Below, piece by piece: positions 27,233-39,800 of a DNA stretch of 64,000 bases. Each line of letters begins with the position of its first letter. Position 1 is the first letter of the stretch. The position numbers were made by a program, and so were the translations under genes. Source of the DNA: Enchytraeus crypticus (taxonomy: Eukaryota > Annelida > Clitellata > Enchytraeida > Enchytraeidae); assembly GCA_905160935.1 (NCBI GenBank), contig CAJHZI010000431.1:2070001-2134000 (forward strand). Reading direction: 5' to 3'. The notes beneath the pieces are model-generated. The model searched no databases. It saw nothing but the letters and a program-made list of their open reading frames with translations, and was not told where the DNA came from.

Positions 27233-27274
27233 TATATATATATATATACTGTTTATATATATATATATATATAC

Positions 27275-27334
<60 letters not shown>

Positions 27335-30300
27335 TGTTAAATACTGTAGCTATTATATTGTAATATGCCATACAAGTTTCTCTTTTTTCTTCCATAACCA
27401 TTTCGCATTTCGGTCTATATGCTCAGGAATTAGTGATCTCAGTCAATGTTCGTAATTTTTTTTAAATTTACATGTATGTAATGTTCAACGGTTTAGAAAC
27501 TGTGCCTCCTGATTAATCTCATTTGCTTATCCATTTGTAATGGCTTTTTAGAAGATATTTCGAATTATGAAAATATTTTATGATATGTTTGGTATTTTTA
27601 TCTTGTTGATTGTACTTGAGTATATTATTGTGTTTAGTACATAAGTATTTATTTAGTGTTAACTCCGTGATGTGTCATTTCACTGAAAAATGGATCCGCC
27701 ATAACGTGCACTAGTCGCAAGAGGCGACTGAGCAATAACTGAGAAAGGTAAAGGAAACCACATTCTAATCCTAATTTTTCGGAGCTACAGGCTACATGAA
27801 GGTGTAGATAAGGCATAAAGCAGCACTCCATCGATCAACACGCAATAGTTTCACCAAAGGCTTTGAGAGAGACAGAGAGAGAGACAGAGTGAGAGAGAGA
27901 GAAAGAGAGAGTACTACAATCTGGAGTGTAGTCTCTATGGCGGAAGGTATCGCGCACGTCTGTAGCGTTAGGTTGGTGTATTGTCTTATAGACCATGGCT
28001 GTCGCAGGAATGCTCTTCACGGCTATCACAAGTGACGTCATGAGACCTTTTGACGCTTACGCCGATGAGTACGTCCACGATTACGTCGATTAAATATTTT
28101 CCGGCAGTATTGATGCGTCAGAGTATCTCAGAAGCTACTGGCAAAATATTGTACGTGGCTGTTTTCTGGAGATATCTGTGTAGACTGTTACTTAAATTAT
28201 ACATTAACTGGCTATTTGATATGTCAGCGCTATAATTTCTTATCTCGTCGTAAGATAGGAAGAAGATGGTAACTCATAATCTGTGAAGAAGTATTTGTTT
28301 TTATATCGATATACATAAAATTGAAATTGTTGCAATTTCTTACAATTTTTCAGCTAGAAAGATAGTAATTCTTACTTTTTCATTAGCTATAAATATGTTA
28401 TTCCCTACCTCTTCTAATATGTTGCTTTTGCTTATCTTGTTCTAAGCTGCGAAGATGATGTTAATGTTATATAATCTTTTGAGCTGAGTCAGTGGCTTAT
28501 TGGCAAGCTGTTCGACTGGTTATCAGTAGATTCAGGGTTCAAATCCCGTGCTCTCACCGGCCTAACATGCTTTCGGTGCAGGAAACTGACATTAAACTAG
28601 GCTTTAGGCTTTCTATATCTTATCTAGTCACAAACTATGAAGATGAGATATGTGTCTTTAATTCTTAGCTCGCCATTTACTTCAATATGTATCGATAGTA
28701 GTATATCTTGATAGTAGCATATCTCGATAGCAGCCATCTCGATAGTAGCATATCTCGATAGCAGCCATCTCGATAGTGGCCACTCTCGATGGTAGACTGT
28801 CGCGCGGTACTTTCTAAACTATTTTGCAGAAATTGCTCTTTCAAGTCCTTGATAAGCGAATTATTTAATGATTGTATTACTAGTTGAATACTCTGGGGTG
28901 CTTTCAAGCAAGGAGATTATTTTAATTAATGACATCTCTGCGGTTATATTAATGGTTTCTTATAATCTCCCCCACGTGAAAGAATTCAAAGATTTTAACA
29001 AGGTCGTAAAGCTACGAAAGCAAATGGAGCTACTTAAGTTTAACCTTTATGTACTACAGAAGTGCGATTCTGACGGCCCGACTGGCATTCGAACACGTCG
29101 CCTGTCGGCGAAGTTTGTGATCAACGTGAACATCTAACTGAGCTAATCATGTTTCAGTACCAGTCTTAGTTTATTTATGATGATTGATTGATGTATAACG
29201 TTACAAATCATCGCTCTAACGGACTGCGGGTTTTATTGTATGCATGCTGTAGTATTAAGAAAATTTAGCGAGTGTACCTATAGTATTTCTGTTTTCCTCA
29301 CTGAACTCCAGTCTTTGAAATATCTTAGCATGCGTCTGCTAGGCTAATTAATCTTCTGGCTGGGCGTTGGTTATGGGTATATCGTAGCGTTGTTCGGTGC
29401 AGACAAATACTTGGCACCTATGGAAGTCACACATTTTGATTTTTTGACCGAAAATATCATCAGTAACGAACCAGGCAGAGATTGAATCGATTGGATTGTA
29501 ATATGTTCAATCTAGTGTATAATCTAGAGAGGATTTCTGGTCTAATGGCAGCACAGCAGCGCATGAAGCTAGGGATTGTAGATTCGATTCCCACTTTAGC
29601 TCTCCTCTAGCTGCTAGATGAGAGTTCTGCGGTCGTGGTCCCAGCACGTGTAAATTTAACTGTCGGCGTAGACTACCATTTAAAGCTGAGAGTACTGGCT
29701 AGCCGAGTTAGAAACGAAAGATATATTAAAGCTGGTAAAGCTAAGGTTAACGTCAGTTTCCTCACTCGAAAGTGATGTCAGTGACGGGCGAGCCCAGGAT
29801 TTGATTTATTATAGTATATATTGTCGAATGAGTATTTACTTAAAGGAATAAAATTACATTTATTGTTGACAGGGGCACTTTTGTTAGTACTATAATTTCT
29901 AAAGGTCTAGACTATGCTAATTTGTGTTTCTATATCGTGATGGCGGATGTTGTGTTGTAGATACTTGTGGGACTACAAGATTCTACTGAAGAACTCTACA
30001 TTCTGTCTCGTCCCCAGAGGTCGCAGGCTGGGCTCCTATAGGTCTGACTCAGCTCTTGATTGATTCATGCACTTTTAGATAATTAATATACACATAAAAT
30101 GTATCATCGACGTCCCTGACATCATCCTTGTATGAGGAAACGGACGTTAAACCTTTATTGTTTTTATTATTATTGGTGCTATCGGCTCTCATATAGAAAG
30201 GTGTCCATGGTCAATTCAAGCGGTAGTGTTTTTATTTCATTTTATGAAATTTTAAATGACCGATCCTGAAGTGAATTGAACTCTCGTAGATTCGATCCCC

Positions 30301-30433
30301 GGCCGCGCTGAATTGAGAGAAAAATCTCGTACATTCACAGGGCTGGTTATTTGGAAAACGGAATAAATTCGGTTTTAACATAGGTATTAATAGTGATAGA
30401 TAGCAACATAATTGATCGTTGCACTATAATGTG

Positions 30434-30482
<49 letters not shown>

Positions 30483-32735
30483 TACATGGATTTGTTAAGC
30501 TAGTAGCATCATTGTTGAAGCAAAGTTTACTAGATATTTTGTTTAAATGAATATTTATCAGTTTAAGTAGTAATTTAATTATCGTAATTTGCAACTGAAG
30601 TAATTGTTGATACGTGTAACAAGAGGACATTTTACATAGCCAACTATTATCATTATAATTGACATGCAAGTGCAGCTGGTATATAATATTGCTATATTGC
30701 GCAGTATCCCTTATAGATGTAAATTGTTATATGATACTTATGTGTATTATGTGATTAATGCCCACTATTTGTACTTTCGTTGCTGTACTGTTGTAAAAAC
30801 CTAGCAAATTGTTCATTACAGTTCTACACATTTTAGAAGTAACTAGTTGAAAATTTTAATTCCCTTAAATCGAAGCTTAAACGTGATAGTAATTATGTTA
30901 TACTTGAAAGAAAGTGACCACGCTATCGATGTATTTTACATTTCGTGTACTAGCGATATTCTTTTACATGGTGCTGTGTAGAGTAGATATTTGAATATAT
31001 ATAAAAATGAGTAAATATATTTTTTCACGAAAATTACAATACAGTAACAGTGTACATGATTCAAATATCGACGTGAAAGTTAGACAAACAGGCCGAAAGC
31101 TCTGACGTATGCTCACTAAGGGCTAATTTACTTTGAAAACTGTTCATTAAATGCAATTATAAACGTTTACATATACCTACAAATAATCATCATCTTCTTC
31201 CCTTAAGTCCCAGTTTAACCAGGGTCGTGATACGAATAGACTTTCTTCAGTTTTTTTTAAAGTTTATCCATTCGTGTAAGTTTTGTGGCAATTACTGGAG
31301 CCTAGGCGCTCACCAACCGAATGCCCTTTCTGACGTTGGTATGGATCTTAGTGCTTTAGTCGCCTTCTACGACACGTGCAGTCACCGGTTGGTCAAATTC
31401 TTCAAACGACCCGGACACAACACGGGGAAATAATGACCACATCCAATGTTACATAGGCTTACAAATAATGATAAATATAAAATTATAAGAGATATGTTTG
31501 GAGAGATGCACCTACGAGCATAATGTACTCAAGCACATACGTGTATACATGTAGATATAAATCATTACTTCAAGTGTACACTGTAGTGTAAACATTGGAT
31601 GTAGTCATGATTATTGAAGGCATAGGCTGGGGCGTCACTGTTTCAATCTGAAGCTAAACAGAACCTAGTTTTTGCTAAGTCCACTGAACATACATACAGA
31701 GATTATAAACATTGATCGACTCAATTGATTGCTTGGGATGTAAAGAGCACTGCTCTGATTCATGTTAGGCTTAGTCACACCGAATAGTGGACTGGCACTG
31801 TTTTGAATCACATTTTCCATTCGGTCTGTTAATATATTATATGTTTACCGACGATTTATGTTACCTGATTGTAGAAAGTTGTTTCTTTTGTCAGGAAAGA
31901 TTAGGAGTAGTTCTAGAAAAGGTTCAACTTTTCTGTGTAGGATTCGACAACTATGATAAATATCGTCTTCATCATCGTCATCTTCCCTTGAATCCCAGTT
32001 TAGCTAGGGTCAGAATACGAACTCCTAAGTACTTAAAATCTGTTACTGTCCATTCGTTTTACAAAATTTTGTAGCAATTTCTGGAGCACAGGCGTTCCCC
32101 AACCGAATGCTCTTTAGTTTTGGGCTTGTCACCTTTTACGACACGTGCAGTCCGCGGTTGTTCTATGCTTAATCAACTCGGACACAACACGGATAAAGCT
32201 AGAATTCAACAAAAAAAACTAAAATCTAATTTTAGAGGGGCCGTATTTAGGTCTGAATGAAGTTATCAATCCTATAGCTTCACTGTGTAATATTGCGTGT
32301 AACGGTCATGTAACCGGTCAAATGATTTTATTGGTTGATATTGTATGGTACTTACTGGTTGGTATTTTCTAGTACTAAATGATATTTTTCTATTTCGCGC
32401 AGGTTTCTAGAGTCGCTACAGGCGGGCTGTGTACCTGTGTTGCTAAGCAACGACTGGGTGCTGCCTTTCTCTGACGTCATAGACTGGGGCAGGGCGGTTA
32501 TATGGGGCGACGAGAGGCTACTACTGCAGGTAAGTCTTTGATTGATTCACTTTTCTCATTTTGATAATGATTAAGCGATTTATGGACGGATTCGTAAAGC
32601 TTAGTTCTAATTCTACGCGAAATGGCTGGCCGAGGCACATATTTCTTTTCATTGTTTGTATTTACGCTTAATGAGAACACGTGCGTTATTGTTGTCCTTA
32701 AGTAGCAATACTGTGGTGTTGTGCATAGACAGGCG

Positions 32736-32807
<72 letters not shown>

Positions 32808-33805
32808 TATATATACAGTATATATACAGTATATATATATATACATATATATATATATACACTTATTGATTGATTGATTTATTGTTTGTTGATGATGTCA
32901 CTAAAGCGACAGTCTTCTTATAGACTGTACTCACGAGTGAGCGACCCAATCAATCAATCGGTCAGTCAGTGAGTCAACTGCCATTTTCTCAACTAGTCAG
33001 ACTCTATACGACTCTTGTATGATGTTAATATGATGGTATTGTCTCTTGCTTGATTGTGTTATTGATTGATTAATTGATTGATTTGATGATTGATTAATTG
33101 ATTGATTGACTGATTGATTTATTGATTGAATGACTGATTGTATGATTGAATGATTCATTTGATGATTGATTGATTGATTGATTGACTAATCTGATTGATT
33201 GATATGACAGATACCTTCCATAGTGAGGTCAGTCAGTCACTCAGACATACTGTCGATGAGACAACAGACTCAGTTCCTCTACGATGCCTATTTCTCTTCC
33301 ATTGAAAAGATCGTTGACACAACGCTTGAAGTTAGTAGTGAGCTTATAAGTCCCTTTCTTTTTATCAACTTCTCTGTCAATTGTCATTGGTATAATGAAA
33401 TCTTAGTCTATATATAATTTGCCTTACTAACAGCCACATTAAATTATGGTCTTAAGTCTATGAATTTTTCGTGGCGCAAGTTTTAAAGCCGATTTTTTGG
33501 ACTCCTTTTGTTTCTCTTTCTCTCTGTCTCTTTCTCTCACTCTCTCTGTGTCTCTCTCTCTCTCTTTCTCTCTATCTCCCTCTCTCTCTCTTTCTCTCTC
33601 TCTCTCTTTCTCGCTGTCACTGTATCCTATGTATATTTTCTAGATTTGTAGTCGTTATGTAAGGATATTATGTTGTCTCGTGTCTCAAGTTTCTTCATTT
33701 GACCTCGGCTACACACAAACTGGTAATTAAGCTGATAAAACAACATAATGTTCTAAAACTCTGATAGCTGGTCGTTGTTTCTCTCTCACTCACTTTCTCT
33801 TTCTT

Positions 33806-33896
<91 letters not shown>

Positions 33897-36800
33897 AACA
33901 GGTAGTCTCTCTCTCTCTCTGTAATTTCTTTAACAGGTAGTCTCTCTCTCTCTCTGTAATTTCTTTAACAGGTAGTCTCTCTCTCTCTCTGTAATTTCTT
34001 TAACAGGTAGTCTCTCTCTCTCTCTGTAATTTCTTTAACAGGTAGTTTGAGTTTACTTTTATTTGTAGATATTTGTAATTGTATTCATTAAGTATTTGTA
34101 AATACTGTTATTCTTTATGATAGCATGTTTTATCAGATAGTGAAGGGATAACTAAGGGCATTTTTTTTATTTTTTAGTTTCGTTTTAATCTTTTAAATCT
34201 TTATTTGTCAATTGTTAAATCAAGTTGATTTTTGATTTATGGTATTTTTAATTTCTTTGATACAAATTTTGTATTTATTATTTGTATTGTAGTTGTAATT
34301 TTATTGCATATCGTATTTGTATTACTATATTCGTATATGTATTGCCTATAAATGCTATATGAGTTGCGTAGCAGTTGTTCATGTTTATATTGTATTTGCA
34401 ATACATTTTACTATATATCATAACACACTGTAACAGTTGCGGAACAGTTTTATATATTTATGTGTATCTGTGTATTTACAATACATATTCTTTTGGCATC
34501 TTCTCTACCGTAACAGTTGTCGAACAGTTGTTTGTGTTTATTTGTAGTGTATTTGAATTGATTTAGAGACTGTAACTGTTGCCAAACAGTTTTTTGTGTT
34601 TATTAGCAGTGTATTTGACATCGATTTAGAGACTGTAACAGTGGCCAAACAGGTTTTTGTTTTTATTTGCAGTGTATTTGATTGAGAGAATGTAACAGTT
34701 GCTAAACAGTTTTTTGTATTTATTAGCGGTGTATTTGAAATAGATTTAGAGACTGTAGCAGTTGTCACACAGTTGTCTGTGTTTATTTGCAGTGTATTTG
34801 AAGTTGACTTAGAGACTGTAACAGTTGCCAGTCAGTTGTTTGTGTTTATTCGCAGTGTATTTGAAATAGATAATGATACTCGTGGACTATATCGTGACCT
34901 GTTGTAACAGATAATTAAGGAGCGCGTGGAAGATCACCTATCCCGCACCTCCTACATGTGGAACACTCTTCCTGGGGCTCAGTTCATTGCTCCCAAGTAC
35001 TCACAATCCCTCCAAGACTTTCCCTTCTTCACTCACTCTTACACAGGCAGATCCTTGCACCAGTTGACGGCAGTTATTTATGCCACGGGTTTGTCGGTAA
35101 CGTCGTATGCTGCCGGTGTTGAATCGTCTGGTGCTGGCTTTCAGAATACCTCACTTCATCGGCTTGTTAGACAGCTGGGCAAGTGTAGCAGTCTAAATAA
35201 GGTAAAATGGAGTTTTGTTTTTAATCAGATTATTATTTTATATTTTATTTCACCTTATTCTGTTTAAATTGGTTTTTCTTCAATTCAGTAGTCTATTTAT
35301 CTCTTATCAATTTAATTATTGTATTCGCCTAGATTATGGACTTATTTTATTTTACATACTGTATTTACTTATTTACTTAAAAGTTTAATTGATCTGTCTT
35401 TTTGCTGCAATATTGTGATTTTATTTATAAAATAATATAAATACTATTGCAAGAATTTATTTGCGTCTTGTTTAAGATATTATGTAATGTAAAAAACTTG
35501 TCACACTACTTATAATGTTGTTTTTTATGTTAGAAAAAAGCCGATCTCTACAGCACCTTAGGTTGAGAATTCTGACTATAAAGAAGAAAAATACTTAGCT
35601 AATTCTTGATTGTGATTAATTGCTGTATGGGTAGATTGAGAGATAACTGATTGAGTGATTGATAGATTGATTGAAGTTATTGATTGATTTGTTGATTGTT
35701 CTGACAGATCGTAGTGTTGTGGCACGTTGACACTCGCCGACTATTTGGAATTAGTGCAAATAGCTCAGATTTCACATCTTCTCTTCTCTTCAAATCTCTT
35801 GCGTCTAGTCTCGCCAGTCTTGTTAGAGTGTCTGTAAAACACCTCAGCATTCAGGTAATAACTTCTGAAATTATATTTAAAGTTGATTTTATCAAGTTAT
35901 TTATTTCACTGGAGCATCATAAATGTTTTATTTTATTTAAACTCTCTACTGATAGCGATGGGCAGTGATTGCTAGACGCTCATCTAAATGGAGCTCATCT
36001 AAATGGAGCTCACCTAAACAGAGCTTATCTAATTGGAGCTCATCTAAAAGGAGCTTATCTAAAAGGAGCTTATCTAAATGGAGCTCATCTAAATGGAGCT
36101 CATGTAAATGAAGCTTATCTAAATAGAGCTCATCTAAATAGAGCTCATCTAAATGGAGCTTATCTTAATGGAGCTTATCTAAATGGAGCTCATCTAAATG
36201 TAGCTCATCTAAATGGAGCTTATCTAAATTGAGCTTATCTAAAAGGAGCTTATCTAATTGGAGGAGCTCATCTAAATGGAGCTTATCTAAATGGAGCTTA
36301 TCTAATTGGAGCTCATCTAAATATAGCTCATCTAAATGTAACTCATCTATATGGAGCTTATCTAAATGGAACTTATCTAAATGGAGCTTATCTGAATGTC
36401 ATGTCATGTGATCATCCTAGGGCTGGTTTCAAACAAATATTTCTCTATGATGTTCTGCGATAAAACTCTATTCTTCACTAATTCCTCGATATTCATTCGT
36501 TTTCTTACTTCTGTTCTCCCATAACTGCATATAACTTCTCATACTTCCCATAACTGCTAATTATTAGCAGCCTTCAAGTCTTTTTTCAAGGAGACTTTTC
36601 CATCTTCTTCTTGGTCTTCCCACTGTTCTTTTGCCATCTGCTTTGTTGTTAAATATCTTTCGAGTGTTTCTGTTTTCTTCTATGTACATCACATGTCAAG
36701 CCCGTTTCATTCTTCTTCTTTTGATAATTTCATTTACCATTTGCTGATATGATTTCATTTGCCATTTCATTTACCATTTGTCCTTGTCCTAATGTTTTCA

Positions 36801-39800
36801 TTTGTTGCGTGCTCAGTGTAACTGATACTTTGTACTGTTCTCCTTAGCCATTTTGATGTAAATTAGTATATACACTGTGTTTTTTTATAACTGATAGCCC
36901 ACGTACTTTTTACAATAAAATCGTAAGAAGTTCATTGATGTTCTTGAAATTTTATGTATTTAACCAGTAGCCAATTCTACCAAACAAAGAGAAATTTCGT
37001 TTGAATATCTTTAATAACGTGAAAGTTATAGTTTTGCTAATGGGAGTGGGGTCAGATAAGAAATTTCTAGTACAGGATTACGGGCGTGTTACTTGCAGCT
37101 TAAAATTATCCCTATAAAAATTATAGGGAACACGTCACATAAATTTTCTGCTTATGCCATTTTGAAGAGCAATCATTTCTTTTCAAAACGACGTAAAATA
37201 CGTGCTGATATGTTCTTAATTGACAAAGTTATTGAATTGTTAATGCATGCACTGCATGAAGAGAAACGATTGCAACTCCTAAGAAATCAGGCTGGTTAGA
37301 TATCTGACTACAGTTGCTATCATGCAATGCATACATTAAAAGCTCAATAACTTTGTCAATTAAGAACATATCAGCACGTATTTTACGTCGCTTTGAAAAG
37401 AAATGATTGCTCTTCAAAATAGTATAAGCAGAAAATTTATGTGACGTGTTCGCTATAATTTTTATAGGGATAATTTTAAGCTGCAAGTAACACGCCCGTA
37501 TTCCTGTACTGGAACTTTCTTATCTGACCCCACTCCTATTCTCAAAACTATAACGTTCACGTTATTAAAGATAATCAAACGAAATTTCTCTATTTTTGGT
37601 AGAATTGGCTGCTGGTCACGTATTGTAAATTGCATGAATATCGGTCAACGTCTTACGATTTTATTGTAAAAAGAATGTGGGGTATCAGTTAAAAAAAAAC
37701 ACAGTGTATTTAATATTTAGTAATACTTTATTATAATCCGGTGTTTCTCCAGTAATGCTATATAAATTGCCAGTGGAATTTTTAATGATGTATAAATTGT
37801 TCCTGTTGTTATATGCGTGTAGTCTGTGGGGGAACGTTTCTATCCGTTCTCTGTCATACGCACTGACGCTGTTCTTTCACTGGATGAGAATATCCACATT
37901 ATACCTGATGAGGTTTGTTGCATGCTCTAATTTACTTTACGTTTCAAACTTTGGTTCCGTTCGGATATTATGCTCTTTATGAATTGTCCTGTATTTTACA
38001 GAATCCAGTATTGCCGAATTTATTTTTATGACATGTTAGTATAGAGCTTAAAATGCTAAACCTTATGTTCAATTGTAGAATCACTGGCTGCAATCATGTG
38101 TTCTGTGTTAGAGTCACTGGCTTCAATCATGTGTTCTGTGATAGAATCACTGTCTCCAATCATGTGTTCTGTGTTAGAGTCACTGGCTTCAATCATGTGT
38201 GCTGTGTTAGAGTCACTGGCTTCAATCATGTGTTCTGTGTTAGAATCACAGGCTTCAATCATGTGTTCAGTGTTAGAATCACAGGCTTTAATCATGTGTT
38301 CTGTGTTAGAGTCACTGGCTTCAATCATGTGTTTTGTGTTAGAGTCACTGGCTTCAATCATGTGTTTTGTGTTGGAGTCACTGGCTTCAATCATGTGTTC
38401 TGTGTTAGAGTCACAGGCTTCAATCATGTGTTCTGTGTTAGAGTCACTGCCTCATATGTATAATTGGTATTGTGAAGCAATAAAATATTTAATTTTTAAC
38501 ATCTGGTTTCTCATCCGAAGCCCATATCAGGGACGACATTTGTTTAAACTGCCTCAGTTACTCTAGTCCAATTTTGTGTCCTAATTCATACTCTTAGTTT
38601 TGAAACCGTGGTTTTAAAACAATTTGTTATTTAGATATTTAATTATTTATTTATTTACTTGTAAAGGTAGAGTTTGGTTTAGGTGTATGGAGGGAGTTTC
38701 CAGATAAATTCGTTGATTGATTGAAAGATTATGACTTTAAGCAGGTAGAGTTGGTTTAATATTTGGAGAGAATATTATAATAAATTGGTTGATTGATTGT
38801 AAGATTGATTGATTGATGCAGTTAGACTTTGGATTAAGCTTATGGAGAGAATTATCAGATAGATTTGTTGATTGATTTAGGGATTGATTGATTTAAGGAT
38901 TAATTGATTGATGCAGGTAAAGTTTGGTTTAAGCGTTTGGCGGGAATTACCAGATAGATTGGTAGATTGATTTAGTGATTGATTGATTGATTGATTGATG
39001 CAGGTAGAGTTTGGTTTAAGCGTGTGGAGAGAGTTTCCAGATAGATTGGTTGGTTACTCAGCCCGCAGTCATACATGGGATCAGCGTAAACAACGCTGGA
39101 GCTACACATCTAAACCGTTGAACGACTACTCCATCGTACTCACATCAGCTGCCTTCTATCATAGGTGTGTATGAGCGCGTGCGTGTGTGTGTGTGTATGT
39201 TTTCCCATAATACTCAGTCATACTCACATTCGCGGCTTTCAATCTTTGGTGTGTATGAGCGTGCGAGTGTGTGTGTCTGTGCGGGTGTGTGTATGTGTGT
39301 GTGCACACGTGTGGATGGACAATTGCGGTGGTTTGTGTGCGTGTTAGCCATATGTATTGAGATTGTTTTAATCCATTTTTGTGTGCGTTCTTGATTCCAT
39401 ATCGAACCATAATATTTAACTATGGATCTGCCGCATATCGCTCGTGCTTCGTAAGAGCCAACAAAAGCAGGTACTGAAGTATATAGCAACACTATTAACT
39501 TCTGTTATTCTCATAAATGAATTCTTATTTTTCCTGTGACATAGCCTTCCTGAATAGATCAACTAATTGATCAAAGCTCGTAGAAGCAGAATTGTTTTTA
39601 AGAGAATTTTATCTCGGATATGTCGCAATGAAATGAACTAAAGGACGTTTTAAAACAAAGATCAGAACTGGGAGATGGGTTTGTTTGAATCCTCTGCTGT
39701 CTTGATTAAATACTTCATTCACGATGTTTGAATCATGAAGTAGTAGTTATGATTTCTGAAGCATTTTATTTAAATACTGCTTCTATGCTATTTTGACTGT

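Larger units (their letters stand above)
13953..29960 (+). other. EXT1: EXT1 intron 3, 16 kb, repeat-filled
   Basis: This is by far the largest intron of the gene. It holds LINE family B ends, SINEs of families A, C and D, several tRNA-like repeats, four minisatellites and (CT)n, (GA)n and (TA)n tracts listed separately. No other coding exon was recognised in it on either strand. Stretches such as 24,700-27,000 show nothing I can name. Confidence 0.85.

Noticed and set aside
27051..27455. Tyr/Ile-rich open frames (also 32649, 51647, 51946)
   Set aside because: Translations of (TA)n tracts.
28482..28560. Possible functional tRNA gene
   Set aside because: Has A and B boxes but no pairing acceptor stem and continues into a SINE core, so it was annotated as SINE.
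31227..31433. Frame reading [20 protein letters not shown] as a gene (similar at 23900 and 31787)
   Set aside because: Recurs wherever family C repeats lie; it is translated SINE sequence.
35969..36232. Pentapeptide-repeat protein gene
   Set aside because: 15-bp minisatellite inside an intron; reported only as an in-frame curiosity.
37093..37486. Two nearly identical 68- and 85-codon frames on opposite strands
   Set aside because: Mirror images created by the palindromic foldback element; no independent protein evidence.
38056..38566. Overlapping open frames of 120-156 codons on both strands
   Set aside because: A 33-bp minisatellite in EXT1 intron 9; the length divisible by 3 keeps frames open.
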